Below, one piece after another: positions 7,319 to 13,922 of a DNA stretch of 14,140 nucleotides. The translations under genes and the position numbers were made by a program. Positions within the stretch are counted from its first letter, which is position 1. Each line of letters opens with the position of its first letter. Source of the DNA: Candidatus Latescibacterota bacterium (GTDB lineage: Bacteria; Krumholzibacteriota; Krumholzibacteriia; Krumholzibacteriales; WJIX01); the NCBI GenBank assembly GCA_030643145.1, contig DAOWMJ010000025.1, positions 1-14,140 on the forward strand. Reading direction: 5' to 3'. The notes under the pieces were generated by a model, which did no database searches, was not told where the DNA came from, and was given only the letters and a program-made list of their open reading frames with translations.

Positions 7319-8051
7319 ATCACCCCTTTCAATCTTGATTCTTGCTGCTGGCCAGGGTACAAGAATGAAATCCGATTTGGCGAAAGTCCTTCATAAAATA
7401 TGTGGAAAGCCGATGGTGCGCTACGTGCTTAGCGCTGTGGAGGGAGTTGATCCTGCCAGAATTGTATTAGTTGTTGGTTACCAAGCCGATTCAATAAAAA
7501 ATGAATTTAAAGAAGAGAATATAGAATTTGTTTTGCAAAAGGAGAGGTTGGGAACAGGGCATGCCGTAATGCAAGCGAGAAAAGTCCTAGAAGGATTCGA
7601 CGATACTGTTATGGTTTTAACTGGCGATACCCCATTTATCAACCCTGAAACTCTCAGATCATTTTTGCATTCTCACAGGTTAAATAATAATAACGCCACT
7701 GTTTTGTCCACCGTTATGGAAAACCCGGCGGGTTACGGAAGAATAGTTCGTAATGACTCCGGCCAGTTAGACAGAATTGTTGAACACAGTGACGCAGATG
7801 AGAAAGAACTTGAAATAAAGGAAATTAACAGTGGAATATTCTGTTTTGAGAGTGAGGATATTTTTCAGGCTCTTGAAAAGGTAGATAGAAGAAACGTACA
7901 GGGAGAGTATTACCTTACGGATGTGATTGGTGTTTTGAATAATGAAGGTAAAAAAACGGGCGTATTTTGTTGCGAAAACAGCATTGAAGTGATGGGGATA
8001 AATACTTTTGATCAGCTCGAAGAAGCGGAAAGGTTGATGCTGAATGGATAA
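7308..8051 (+). CDS. GlmU-type N-acetylglucosamine-1-phosphate uridylyltransferase, single domain
   Basis: A nucleotidyltransferase corresponding to the N-terminal half of GlmU, which makes UDP-GlcNAc from UTP and GlcNAc-1-phosphate for peptidoglycan and lipid A. Catalytic signatures are intact: LAAGQGTRM (12-20), KVLH with K26 (the usual preceding Pro is Ala), GKP, QKERLGTGHA (77-86), LTGDTPFI with metal ligand D107, AGYGRI (141-146), E159, EINSGIF with N173, NVQGEYYLTD (196-205) and GINT (230-233). At 247 residues it stops just after this domain, about 200 residues shorter than bifunctional GlmU: the left-handed beta-helix acetyltransferase is absent, and the HIT gene begins immediately, so no frameshifted remnant fits. 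Acetylation must be done by another protein. Start ATG 7308 has GGAG at 7299-7302. Another sugar-phosphate specificity remains possible. Confidence 0.85.
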   Translation: MNTESPLSILILAAGQGTRMKSDLAKVLHKICGKPMVRYVLSAVEGVDPARIVLVVGYQADSIKNEFKEENIEFVLQKERLGTGHAVMQARKVLEGFDDTVMVLTGDTPFINPETLRSFLHSHRLNNNNATVLSTVMENPAGYGRIVRNDSGQLDRIVEHSDADEKELEIKEINSGIFCFESEDIFQALEKVDRRNVQGEYYLTDVIGVLNNEGKKTGVFCCENSIEVMGINTFDQLEEAERLMLNG

Positions 8052-8526
8052 GGTGTACGCACCGTGGAGGAGTGAATATTTTACTAAGCCAAAGGGTTCC
8101 GGCTGTCTTTTTTGTAATGTTCAGAACGAGAAGGAAGACGCGAGGGTAGGCATTTTAGAAAGAGGTCAACACTGGTTTATAATATTAAACACTTTTCCCT
8201 ACACAAGTGGGCACATTATGGTTGTAGCGAACCGTCATATTGACACTCTGGGGGAAATCAATGAGGATGAAGGTGTGGAATTGATCCGGATGATTGCAAA
8301 AGCTGAACATGCGGTTGACAGTGTATATAACCCAGACGGGCTTAATGTCGGAGTCAACAGAGGGTCAGCGGCAGGAGCGGGTATTACCGGGCATCTTCAT
8401 TTTCATATTGTCCCCAGATGGGTGGGGGACACTAATTTTATGACATCTATAGCTGAAACAAGAGTTATTTCGGAAGAGTTGAATTCAAGTTATACTAATC
8501 TTAAGTCGTTTTTTAACAAGAAATAA
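8044..8526 (+). CDS. HIT-family protein, Ap4A phosphorylase/hydrolase-like
   Basis: A 160-residue histidine-triad protein. The triad motif is HLHFHIVPRW with H117, H119 and H121, the last probably the nucleotidylated residue. The N-terminal CLFC (C21, C24) with H65 could form the zinc site seen in several HIT enzymes. The sequence after the triad (GDTNFM..I..TRVI) resembles the Ap4A phosphorylase group typified by mycobacterial Rv2613c, so the likely substrate is diadenosine tetraphosphate or another nucleoside phosphate. That specificity is inferred from resemblance, not proved. ATG 8044 overlaps the preceding gene by 8 bases, continuing the coupled operon. Link to the neighbours may be simple nucleotide housekeeping. 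Confidence 0.88.
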   Translation: MDKVYAPWRSEYFTKPKGSGCLFCNVQNEKEDARVGILERGQHWFIILNTFPYTSGHIMVVANRHIDTLGEINEDEGVELIRMIAKAEHAVDSVYNPDGLNVGVNRGSAAGAGITGHLHFHIVPRWVGDTNFMTSIAETRVISEELNSSYTNLKSFFNKK

Positions 8527-8585
8527 ATTGTGTTTGATATTTAGTATCAATATTCAGTGTAATTACAGGATTGGGAAGTTTACAA

Positions 8586-9023
8586 TTGGCTAAGAAAAAG
8601 GGAAGAAAAAAGAAGAAACCTTCCGCGTCGAGGATAGCATGGATCCTTATTATTTTGTTGATGGGATTATCTATCAGCATAAAGTGGCTGGGTATTGGAA
8701 GGTATTTCAGCCCTCGCGAAATCCCCTTTCAGATGGAGGTTCTGAACGGGACGGGGGAGGATGATCTGGCAAGAAAAACAACTCGTCGGCTACGAAGAAT
8801 GGGGATTGATGTTTTAATAGAGGGGAATGCAGAAAAATATGATTATGAACAATCCCTTTTAATCGATAGAAAGGGTAACAGAGAGCTTATGGTGACTCTG
8901 GCGAGGCGTCTTGGGTGCGAAAGAGTCTTGCAGCAAATACAGGAAAATCCCAAAGTCGATGTAACTTTTATTATCGGCAACGACAATAATGAACTGAAAA
9001 TAGGATTAATAGAATGTAAATGA
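8586..9023 (+). CDS. Membrane-anchored LytR_C domain protein
   Basis: A 145-residue single-span protein. A very basic cytoplasmic N-terminus (AKKKGRKKKKP) precedes one transmembrane helix at about 17-35, then an extracytoplasmic domain at about 47-132 with the LytR cell-envelope C-terminal (LytR_C) pattern: VLNGTG (52-57), LARKTTRRLRRMGIDV, EGNAEKYDYEQSLLIDR. In other bacteria this domain is often attached to LytR-CpsA-Psr enzymes; here it stands alone, so a structural or binding role in the wall or periplasm is inferred. TTG 8586 is the preferred start, with GGGAAG at 8573-8578, because it gives a compact basic N-terminus; TTG 8571 is the alternative. It lies 59 bases after the HIT gene, a gap with only a weak 6-bp inverted repeat (8534-8550) and no terminator. 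Confidence 0.8.
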   Translation: MAKKKGRKKKKPSASRIAWILIILLMGLSISIKWLGIGRYFSPREIPFQMEVLNGTGEDDLARKTTRRLRRMGIDVLIEGNAEKYDYEQSLLIDRKGNRELMVTLARRLGCERVLQQIQENPKVDVTFIIGNDNNELKIGLIECK

Positions 9024-9065
9024 TTTAATGTAAATCTAAAACGTGAAGTGTTAGACAATGTAAAT
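9013..9065 (+). repeat. Three copies of AATGTAAAT
   Basis: Perfect 9-base copies begin at 9013, 9027 and 9057. The first spans the end of the LytR_C gene including its stop; the other two are in the following spacer. The first and third extend further as AATGTAAATGATTTAA and AATGTAAATGTGATTTAA. Function unknown; a local duplication or a binding-site cluster are both possible. Confidence 0.6.
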
Positions 9066-9089
9066 GTGATTTAAGTGAAGGAGCCGCAG

Positions 9090-9359
9090 ATGCCCATTAA
9101 AAGGCGTATTGGTTTGGTTGCACTCGTTTTTTTCCTGGGTGTCATTCTTGGAAGTGTTGTCGGAGAAGTCATTGGAATTTTGTTGCCTGATGGAAGTGTA
9201 ATTAAACAGCTTTTTGTTTCGGGAAGCGAGTTTCATGTTGGTCCTGTTTTTTGTAATATGATTGTGTTTACATTTACAATTGGGTTTTCATTGAAGGTTA
9301 ATCTGATAAGTGTACTTGGAATTATTGTCGTGGCGTTTTTGTTAAGGTTTTATTGTTAG
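9090..9359 (+). CDS. Small DUF4321-like membrane protein
   Basis: An 89-residue hydrophobic protein whose pattern resembles the uncharacterised DUF4321 family: a first membrane helix with small residues (GVILGSVVGEVIGILLP, about 9-33), a middle loop, then VFTFTIGFSLKVNLISVLGIIVVAFLLRF (the last helix about 71-87). Biochemical role is unknown. ATG 9090 has a strong AAGGAG (9078-9083) 6 bases upstream, which outweighs an in-frame GTG at 9075. It lies 66 bases after the LytR_C gene and 11 bases before tatA, pointing to an envelope-related module. Family assignment is from memory of the motif and should be read as probable. Confidence 0.75.
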   Translation: MPIKRRIGLVALVFFLGVILGSVVGEVIGILLPDGSVIKQLFVSGSEFHVGPVFCNMIVFTFTIGFSLKVNLISVLGIIVVAFLLRFYC

Positions 9360-9370
9360 AAGGTAAGATT

Positions 9371-9616
9371 ATGTTTTGCAATATTCTGCTAGCGGTTGTT
9401 TCGATGAAGTTCCTTTTCATAGGCCCTTTGGGATGGTCCGAACTTGTACTTATATTAGTTATTGCGTTGATAATTTTCGGACCTAAGAGGCTTCCAAATG
9501 TTGCCGAGGCAATAGGAAAATCTTTGCAGAAATTCAAAAAGGCTTCAAAGGATGTCAGGGATGAGATAGAATCAGCCTCAGACGAGATCGTTGAGGATGA
9601 TAAAAAGCAAGGATAG
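9371..9616 (+). CDS. tatA: Sec-independent protein translocase subunit TatA/E
   Basis: A small subunit of the twin-arginine translocase, which exports folded proteins across the inner membrane. The hallmark is visible: a membrane helix LVLILVIALIIF (25-36) followed by FGPKRLPNVAEAIGKSLQKFKKA, the hinge and amphipathic helix, then an acidic tail (EIESASDEIVEDDKK). The length of 81 residues fits TatA/TatE rather than the longer TatB. ATG 9371 has AGAAGG (9358-9363) 7 bases upstream. It gives an unusual hydrophobic 11-residue extension (MFCNILLAVVS) before a second Met at 9404, which would start a more canonical protein but has no ribosome binding site. TatC is not in the window. It ends the + strand gene train, 42 bases from the convergent gene, with no clear terminator. 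Confidence 0.92.
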   Translation: MFCNILLAVVSMKFLFIGPLGWSELVLILVIALIIFGPKRLPNVAEAIGKSLQKFKKASKDVRDEIESASDEIVEDDKKQG

Positions 9617-9658
9617 TCCGCTTTGGCCGGAAATAGTAGAATCCCGTATCTCAGAGTG

Positions 9659-11458
9659 TTAATTGAGGATTCTGGTTCTTAAATCCACGATCCTGGCATT
9701 CTTTCTGGTCTCAGAGTACCACTCGGAAAAGGCTTGTCTTGATTTACGGATGTGTAGTTCATTAGTAATTCTTTCCCTATTTTCTGAAAAATCAGACATA
9801 TCCGGTTGAGTTTTTTGTGTAACTATGATGAGATAAAAAGCGGAATTCCCTTTTACAGGTTTGCTTAAAGTGTTCAATGGCAGCAAATGACATGCCTTTG
9901 TGAATATGGAGTTGGAAGTAAACCCGGCTGGTGGGTTGCTTAATTTGAAAAGAGCGGTTTCTGTTATCTCCAGATTGTTTTTTTCAGCTGTTGACTCCAA
10001 ACTGTTCTCAAGGGCATTCTTTCGCAGCTTGAGGACTTTTTCAAATCCATTTTTCTCACTTATTTCCTCTTTTATTCTTTTGGCAAGTTGATCTTTAATT
10101 TGTTCAAATGACTTCTTTTTCTCGGGAATTATGTCCACGATTTTTAAGAAATAGACAGAAGTTTCAGACTGAATTGCTGAACTTACAGTACCTACATTGT
10201 GATTAAAAGCAAAATCAGACAAGTTTGGAAGGTAGCCCATACCTTCAATAAAACCATTCTTTGTGAATGGAGGAATCTCCTTTGTGGAAAGTCCCATTGC
10301 TTCCGCGCCGGCCTGAAAGTCTGTGGATTTAAGTTTCTCGATAACATTCTTAATGAGGGTTGAAAGAGAATCCTGAGTTTCGTAACCTGGAGTTACCTCC
10401 ATAAGTATATCTCTGACGTGAATATTTTCTTCTCCATTTACAATTTTCTTTTCTTCTATTTTTATCAAGTGATAACCAGATTCAGTTCTAATAGGATCGC
10501 TGATTTCACCTTGCTTTAATAGAAAAGCGGCTTTTTCAAATTCAGGACTCTTTTGCCCTTTACTTATGAACCCGAGGTCGCCTCCATTAATCGCCGTTGT
10601 TTTATCTTCAGAATAATTTCTGGCGGATTCAGCAAAATCGGCACCTTCCAATATTTCAGATTTTATTTCCGCCATGCTTTTTCTGACCTCTTTGAAGTCA
10701 CGATCAGTCGGTTCCCATTTGATCTCAATAACGCTGATTTTACGTTTTTCAGTTTCAAAAAAGTCCTCTGAGATGTCTTTATACTTCTCTTCCAACTCAT
10801 TTTCGGTTGGTTCGTATGATGACATTTCTTCGAAGGGTATTGAAATGTATTTTGCTTTAACTTCAACCGTTTCTTTTTTGTATTGTTCCAGAATTTCTCT
10901 TTCGGAAACACTTGCCTTTGCTGAAATCAGAGATTCAAGTTTGAATCTCGGTAGTGTGGCGCGTCCCCACATTTCAAGGTCGGTCCAATCCCTTGAAGGG
11001 TCAGAAAGTGCTTTCAGATATTCCTGGTAGTTAAAGTTACCCTCTTCATCAGTAAAAATTTCTTGAAGCGAAGGATGTGGATTATTACGAAGAAAACTCA
11101 CAAGTTCTTTATCCGTTACGGTGATGTCTAGTTCTTCTATACCTTGCTGGAACAGGAAACTCTGAATTGTCATTTCCCAGGCCTGGTTGTTCAACATGTA
11201 TTTTTCAGGGGCGCTTGGATTATAATCTTTTCCACGCTGCTTTTCCAATTGATCGTATAATTGGGATAGGTTACGGGAATAAATGATTCTATCTATATCT
11301 ACGCCATTTACTGTGCCTACAATATTGGATTCTACGTCTGGATGATTGGAATCGCCAGTTTTCATGTTCATTCCCCAGGCGGCGAAAATAGTAACAATAA
11401 AAGCAACAATAACTATCCACAAAATATTTTTGGTTTTTTCTCTTAGAATTTTAAGCAT
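9659..11458 (-). CDS. PpiD/SurA-like membrane-anchored peptidyl-prolyl isomerase foldase
   Basis: A 599-residue periplasmic folding factor of the PpiD/SurA type. The N-terminus is a short basic stretch and one membrane anchor (about 12-30), then a SurA_N-like chaperone segment (about 45-230). A parvulin domain follows at about 238-336 with YSEDKTTAINGGDLGFISKG and LLKQGEISDPIRTESGYHLIKIEE, containing the C-terminal active-site-type H330. The first parvulin His, normally in an HIL motif at the domain start, appears as Val/Glu in KISVIEIKW, so catalysis may be lost or weak. A second, degenerate parvulin-like segment may run from HVRDILMEV (347) to about 442. The rest is helical and may embrace clients. 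Start ATG (complement of 11456-11458) has AAGGA 9 bases upstream. It is the only - strand gene, divergent from the M23 peptidase gene. Confidence 0.88.
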   Translation of the reverse strand: MLKILREKTKNILWIVIVAFIVTIFAAWGMNMKTGDSNHPDVESNIVGTVNGVDIDRIIYSRNLSQLYDQLEKQRGKDYNPSAPEKYMLNNQAWEMTIQSFLFQQGIEELDITVTDKELVSFLRNNPHPSLQEIFTDEEGNFNYQEYLKALSDPSRDWTDLEMWGRATLPRFKLESLISAKASVSEREILEQYKKETVEVKAKYISIPFEEMSSYEPTENELEEKYKDISEDFFETEKRKISVIEIKWEPTDRDFKEVRKSMAEIKSEILEGADFAESARNYSEDKTTAINGGDLGFISKGQKSPEFEKAAFLLKQGEISDPIRTESGYHLIKIEEKKIVNGEENIHVRDILMEVTPGYETQDSLSTLIKNVIEKLKSTDFQAGAEAMGLSTKEIPPFTKNGFIEGMGYLPNLSDFAFNHNVGTVSSAIQSETSVYFLKIVDIIPEKKKSFEQIKDQLAKRIKEEISEKNGFEKVLKLRKNALENSLESTAEKNNLEITETALFKLSNPPAGFTSNSIFTKACHLLPLNTLSKPVKGNSAFYLIIVTQKTQPDMSDFSENRERITNELHIRKSRQAFSEWYSETRKNARIVDLRTRILN

Positions 11459-11593
11459 ATACCCTTATCCTTTTTAAAATAACAAAGCATTCTAGCTCAT
11501 AACGTAACGTTGATTTGTTGCGACACCACAATGAAAACTGAAGTTTAAGAACATCAGCTGCGGTTCAATTGGTATTGCTTATGGAAATTAGCA

Positions 11594-11599
11594 TATAAT
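11594..11599 (+). promoter_or_regulatory. Candidate -10 element upstream of the M23 gene
   Basis: TATAAT (11594-11599) is an exact -10 hexamer, but the only -35 candidate is TTGGTA at 11569-11574 with a long 19-base spacer. If used, the leader would be about 62 bases. It is an alternative to the promoter at 11629-11658. Confidence 0.3.
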
Positions 11600-11628
11600 G
11601 TCCAGTTGCGCAAACTTTTTCAGAGTTG

Positions 11629-11658
11629 TTGACAATAGAATAGAAGGGGTGTTAATTT
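11629..11658 (+). promoter_or_regulatory. Candidate promoter giving a near-leaderless M23 transcript
   Basis: A perfect -35 TTGACA (11629-11634) is followed after 18 bases by TAATTT (11653-11658) with an upstream TG (11650-11651), an extended -10 arrangement. Initiation would fall near 11665, only a few bases before ATG 11668. That would explain why this gene lacks a ribosome binding site at proper spacing. Confidence 0.45.
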
Positions 11659-11667
11659 GATTCTGGA

Positions 11668-13896
11668 ATGAGAACAAGAATTATCATACTGGCAGTTGTA
11701 TCCATTTTATCAGCATCAGTCAAAGCGAAAGATATATATCTGTGGCCTATGGTAGGCAACAGACAAATAAGTTCTACTTTCGGGGAGTATAGAAAAGGGC
11801 ATTATCATGCCGGGATCGATATTCGTTGCTTTGGCCGGGTTGGTCTTCCATGTTTTGCGATCAGCGGCGGGTATGTTAAAAGGATCAAGGTTCGGCCGGC
11901 AGGTTACGGCAAAGCTCTTTATTTGGAACTCGATAACGGTGTAACAGCCGTATATGCTCACCTCCATAGTTTTGGTGCAGCTATCGATTCTATGGTATAT
12001 AATAAAATGATTGAATCCAGAAAGAACTGGTGTGACCTATTTCTGGAAGATGAAAAGTTTAGATTTGAAATAGGTGATACAGTGGCTTTTACGGGCAGAT
12101 CGGGTAGTAAATCGCCTCACCTCCATTTTGAGTTGCGAAACAATGTTGGAAGCCCAATAAACCCTCTTCTTGATATATTTGAAATAGATGATGAAATGCC
12201 GCCTCTTATTTCAGCGCTGGAAGTTGTTCCTCTCGGATATGGCAGTAAAATTAACGGATATTATTCACCGAAAGTTCTCTCTTTCAAAATCAGGGAGAAA
12301 AATTCATATGAAATCACGGATACTCTTCAGCTTGATGGTGTATTTGGGTTTGGGTTATCAACATGGGATGAGCAGAGTATCGGGGGTTATAAAATGGGCC
12401 CGTTTTCTATTGAGTTGTCGGTTGACGGCCGTGTTTTATACTGTATCGAAAACAGGATTTTTTCGTATGGCCAGAGTGGCGAAATTGCTTTTGAGTATGA
12501 CAGATATGGAAAATCATGGACGCAGAGATTTAATCTTCTCTTCAGAAAGATGGGTAATTCCCGGTCTGATCGGAATGGAACGGGTGTTATTTGCGCTGAC
12601 AGCAGTATGAGTGATTGTGTTTTTCTGGAAAAGGGTTTACACACGGGCGAATTGTTTGTCAGGGACTCTTTCGGGAATGAGGCAAAGGGGAAGTTTTATT
12701 TTATCCTGAATGACTATCCTTATATTCATACGGCAAAAAGACTTGAAAATGCTTTTGAGGTAATAGTTTCTTCCATTGACCCGGATGGGGGAAGGGTAAA
12801 TGAAGAATTATTTGAATCGTTTAATAACGGGGCAAGTTGGGAAAATGTTCCGCTTCGATATATTGGTAAGTACACGAATGGAAAAGTATCTCCGGTAAGT
12901 AACGCTGTTTATAAATATGTTGTGGTTGATGAAGATGGGGCTTCGGTTAGTGAATGCTTTGCCTCTCCTGAAGCGAAGAGTGCTGAGGATATGGTTTTTT
13001 GTGAATGTCAGGTAAGGCGTATTGCTGGAGCAGTAGCTCTTGAAATAAAAACTGATAAAATTTTGGCATCCCTTCCCAGAGTTGAAATTATAAATCATAA
13101 CGGACCATTGAGGATTAAGGCAGAACAGCTTGGAGAAAAATTATATCTTGCCCCTTTTGAATATGGAACGATCAATAATGGAGAAAATCTTTTCCATGTT
13201 TGGGGAAGAGATTATAGGGGATATGAATTTAATAAATATTATGTAGCCAGAGTTGTCCTTTTAGAATCGGGACGCGAGGGGGTTTTCAGAATATCGAACA
13301 GTTTGAAAATAAATCTTAAATCGTCCTCAGTAAAGGGAAAGGTCCCTTGTATTATCAACTCCGTGTCTTTATCAGCGTGCGACAATACTGAAATGAGTAT
13401 GATTTCAACCCCGTTTAATCTGGATTTTGCGGAGGATTGCTTCTTTAAACCGATCAAGATGTCTGGTTGCCGTGAAGATAATGCAGGGCTTTTCCGATTT
13501 GACGCTGATGATTCACTGTGGAAATGTATTGGGGTTCCTGAGATGGAGGGGGGAAGTGTAGCTATTGATAAAAGCGGCACTTATGCATATTTTAGGGACG
13601 GGCTTCCACCGAAAATTGGGGACATTAAAAAGGCCCGAAACTTTTCAGGCAGCGGGTTTTTTAGGAAGTATATTTATTATCTTACGATTGAGGATAAGGG
13701 AAGTGGAATTGATCCATATTCATCAAGGGTGTTTTGGAATGGAAAATGGACGGTTAGTCAGTGGGATCAAATTCGCGATAAACTCTATATCCCTGTTCCA
13801 ACATTCCGCCAGGAAAAAGTAGTTTCTCTTCGAGTGGAGATAGGTGACCGAGTTGGAAATGTTGCCGTTAAGGATTTCGGATTTGTTTTGGAATAA
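11668..13896 (+). CDS. Exported M23 metallopeptidase with large beta-rich C-terminal region
   Basis: A 742-residue exported zinc endopeptidase of the M23/LytM group, which cleaves peptide cross-links in peptidoglycan or acts as a regulator of other hydrolases. It starts with a signal peptide (MRTRIIILAVVSILSASVKA, likely cleaved after A20). The peptidase domain covers about 25-170: H47 and D51 in HAGID, H98 in YAHLH, and H151/H153 in SPHLHFEL, so the metal and catalytic set looks complete. An insertion of about 45 residues separates YAHLH from GDTVAFTGRSG. The remaining 570 residues have no family I recognise; segments ending in D-x-x-G-N (about 328-345 and 722-735) suggest Ig-like modules, the last at 647-742. 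Fourteen cysteines are unusual. No Shine-Dalgarno site is properly placed and an in-frame stop at 11653 blocks earlier starts. dnaE follows 26 bases later. Confidence 0.9.
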   Translation: MRTRIIILAVVSILSASVKAKDIYLWPMVGNRQISSTFGEYRKGHYHAGIDIRCFGRVGLPCFAISGGYVKRIKVRPAGYGKALYLELDNGVTAVYAHLHSFGAAIDSMVYNKMIESRKNWCDLFLEDEKFRFEIGDTVAFTGRSGSKSPHLHFELRNNVGSPINPLLDIFEIDDEMPPLISALEVVPLGYGSKINGYYSPKVLSFKIREKNSYEITDTLQLDGVFGFGLSTWDEQSIGGYKMGPFSIELSVDGRVLYCIENRIFSYGQSGEIAFEYDRYGKSWTQRFNLLFRKMGNSRSDRNGTGVICADSSMSDCVFLEKGLHTGELFVRDSFGNEAKGKFYFILNDYPYIHTAKRLENAFEVIVSSIDPDGGRVNEELFESFNNGASWENVPLRYIGKYTNGKVSPVSNAVYKYVVVDEDGASVSECFASPEAKSAEDMVFCECQVRRIAGAVALEIKTDKILASLPRVEIINHNGPLRIKAEQLGEKLYLAPFEYGTINNGENLFHVWGRDYRGYEFNKYYVARVVLLESGREGVFRISNSLKINLKSSSVKGKVPCIINSVSLSACDNTEMSMISTPFNLDFAEDCFFKPIKMSGCREDNAGLFRFDADDSLWKCIGVPEMEGGSVAIDKSGTYAYFRDGLPPKIGDIKKARNFSGSGFFRKYIYYLTIEDKGSGIDPYSSRVFWNGKWTVSQWDQIRDKLYIPVPTFRQEKVVSLRVEIGDRVGNVAVKDFGFVLE

Positions 13897-13922
13897 TTTA
13901 TGGGGTTTGAGGAGCCATACGG

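Noticed and set aside
8040..8130. Possible frameshift separating a GlmU acetyltransferase half
   Set aside because: The downstream frame encodes a complete HIT protein from its first codons; no hexapeptide-repeat (beta-helix) sequence is present in any frame.
8534..8550. TTGATA/TATCAA inverted repeat after the HIT gene, considered as terminator
   Set aside because: Only 6 mostly A/T pairs and no T-tract, so it would not terminate; the downstream gene is probably still in the operon.
9617..9658. Convergent gap between tatA and the foldase gene, searched for a shared terminator
   Set aside because: Only a 4-bp TCCG/CGGA pairing and no T-tract on either strand; nothing supportable as an intrinsic terminator.
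10674..11030. 118-residue + strand frame inside the foldase gene
   Set aside because: Ser/Phe-rich shadow translation antisense to a well-supported PpiD/SurA-like gene; no independent support.
12188..12610. 140-residue + strand frame within the M23 gene
   Set aside because: Out-of-frame with a signal-peptide-bearing, motif-supported gene that reads through the whole region; composition looks random.
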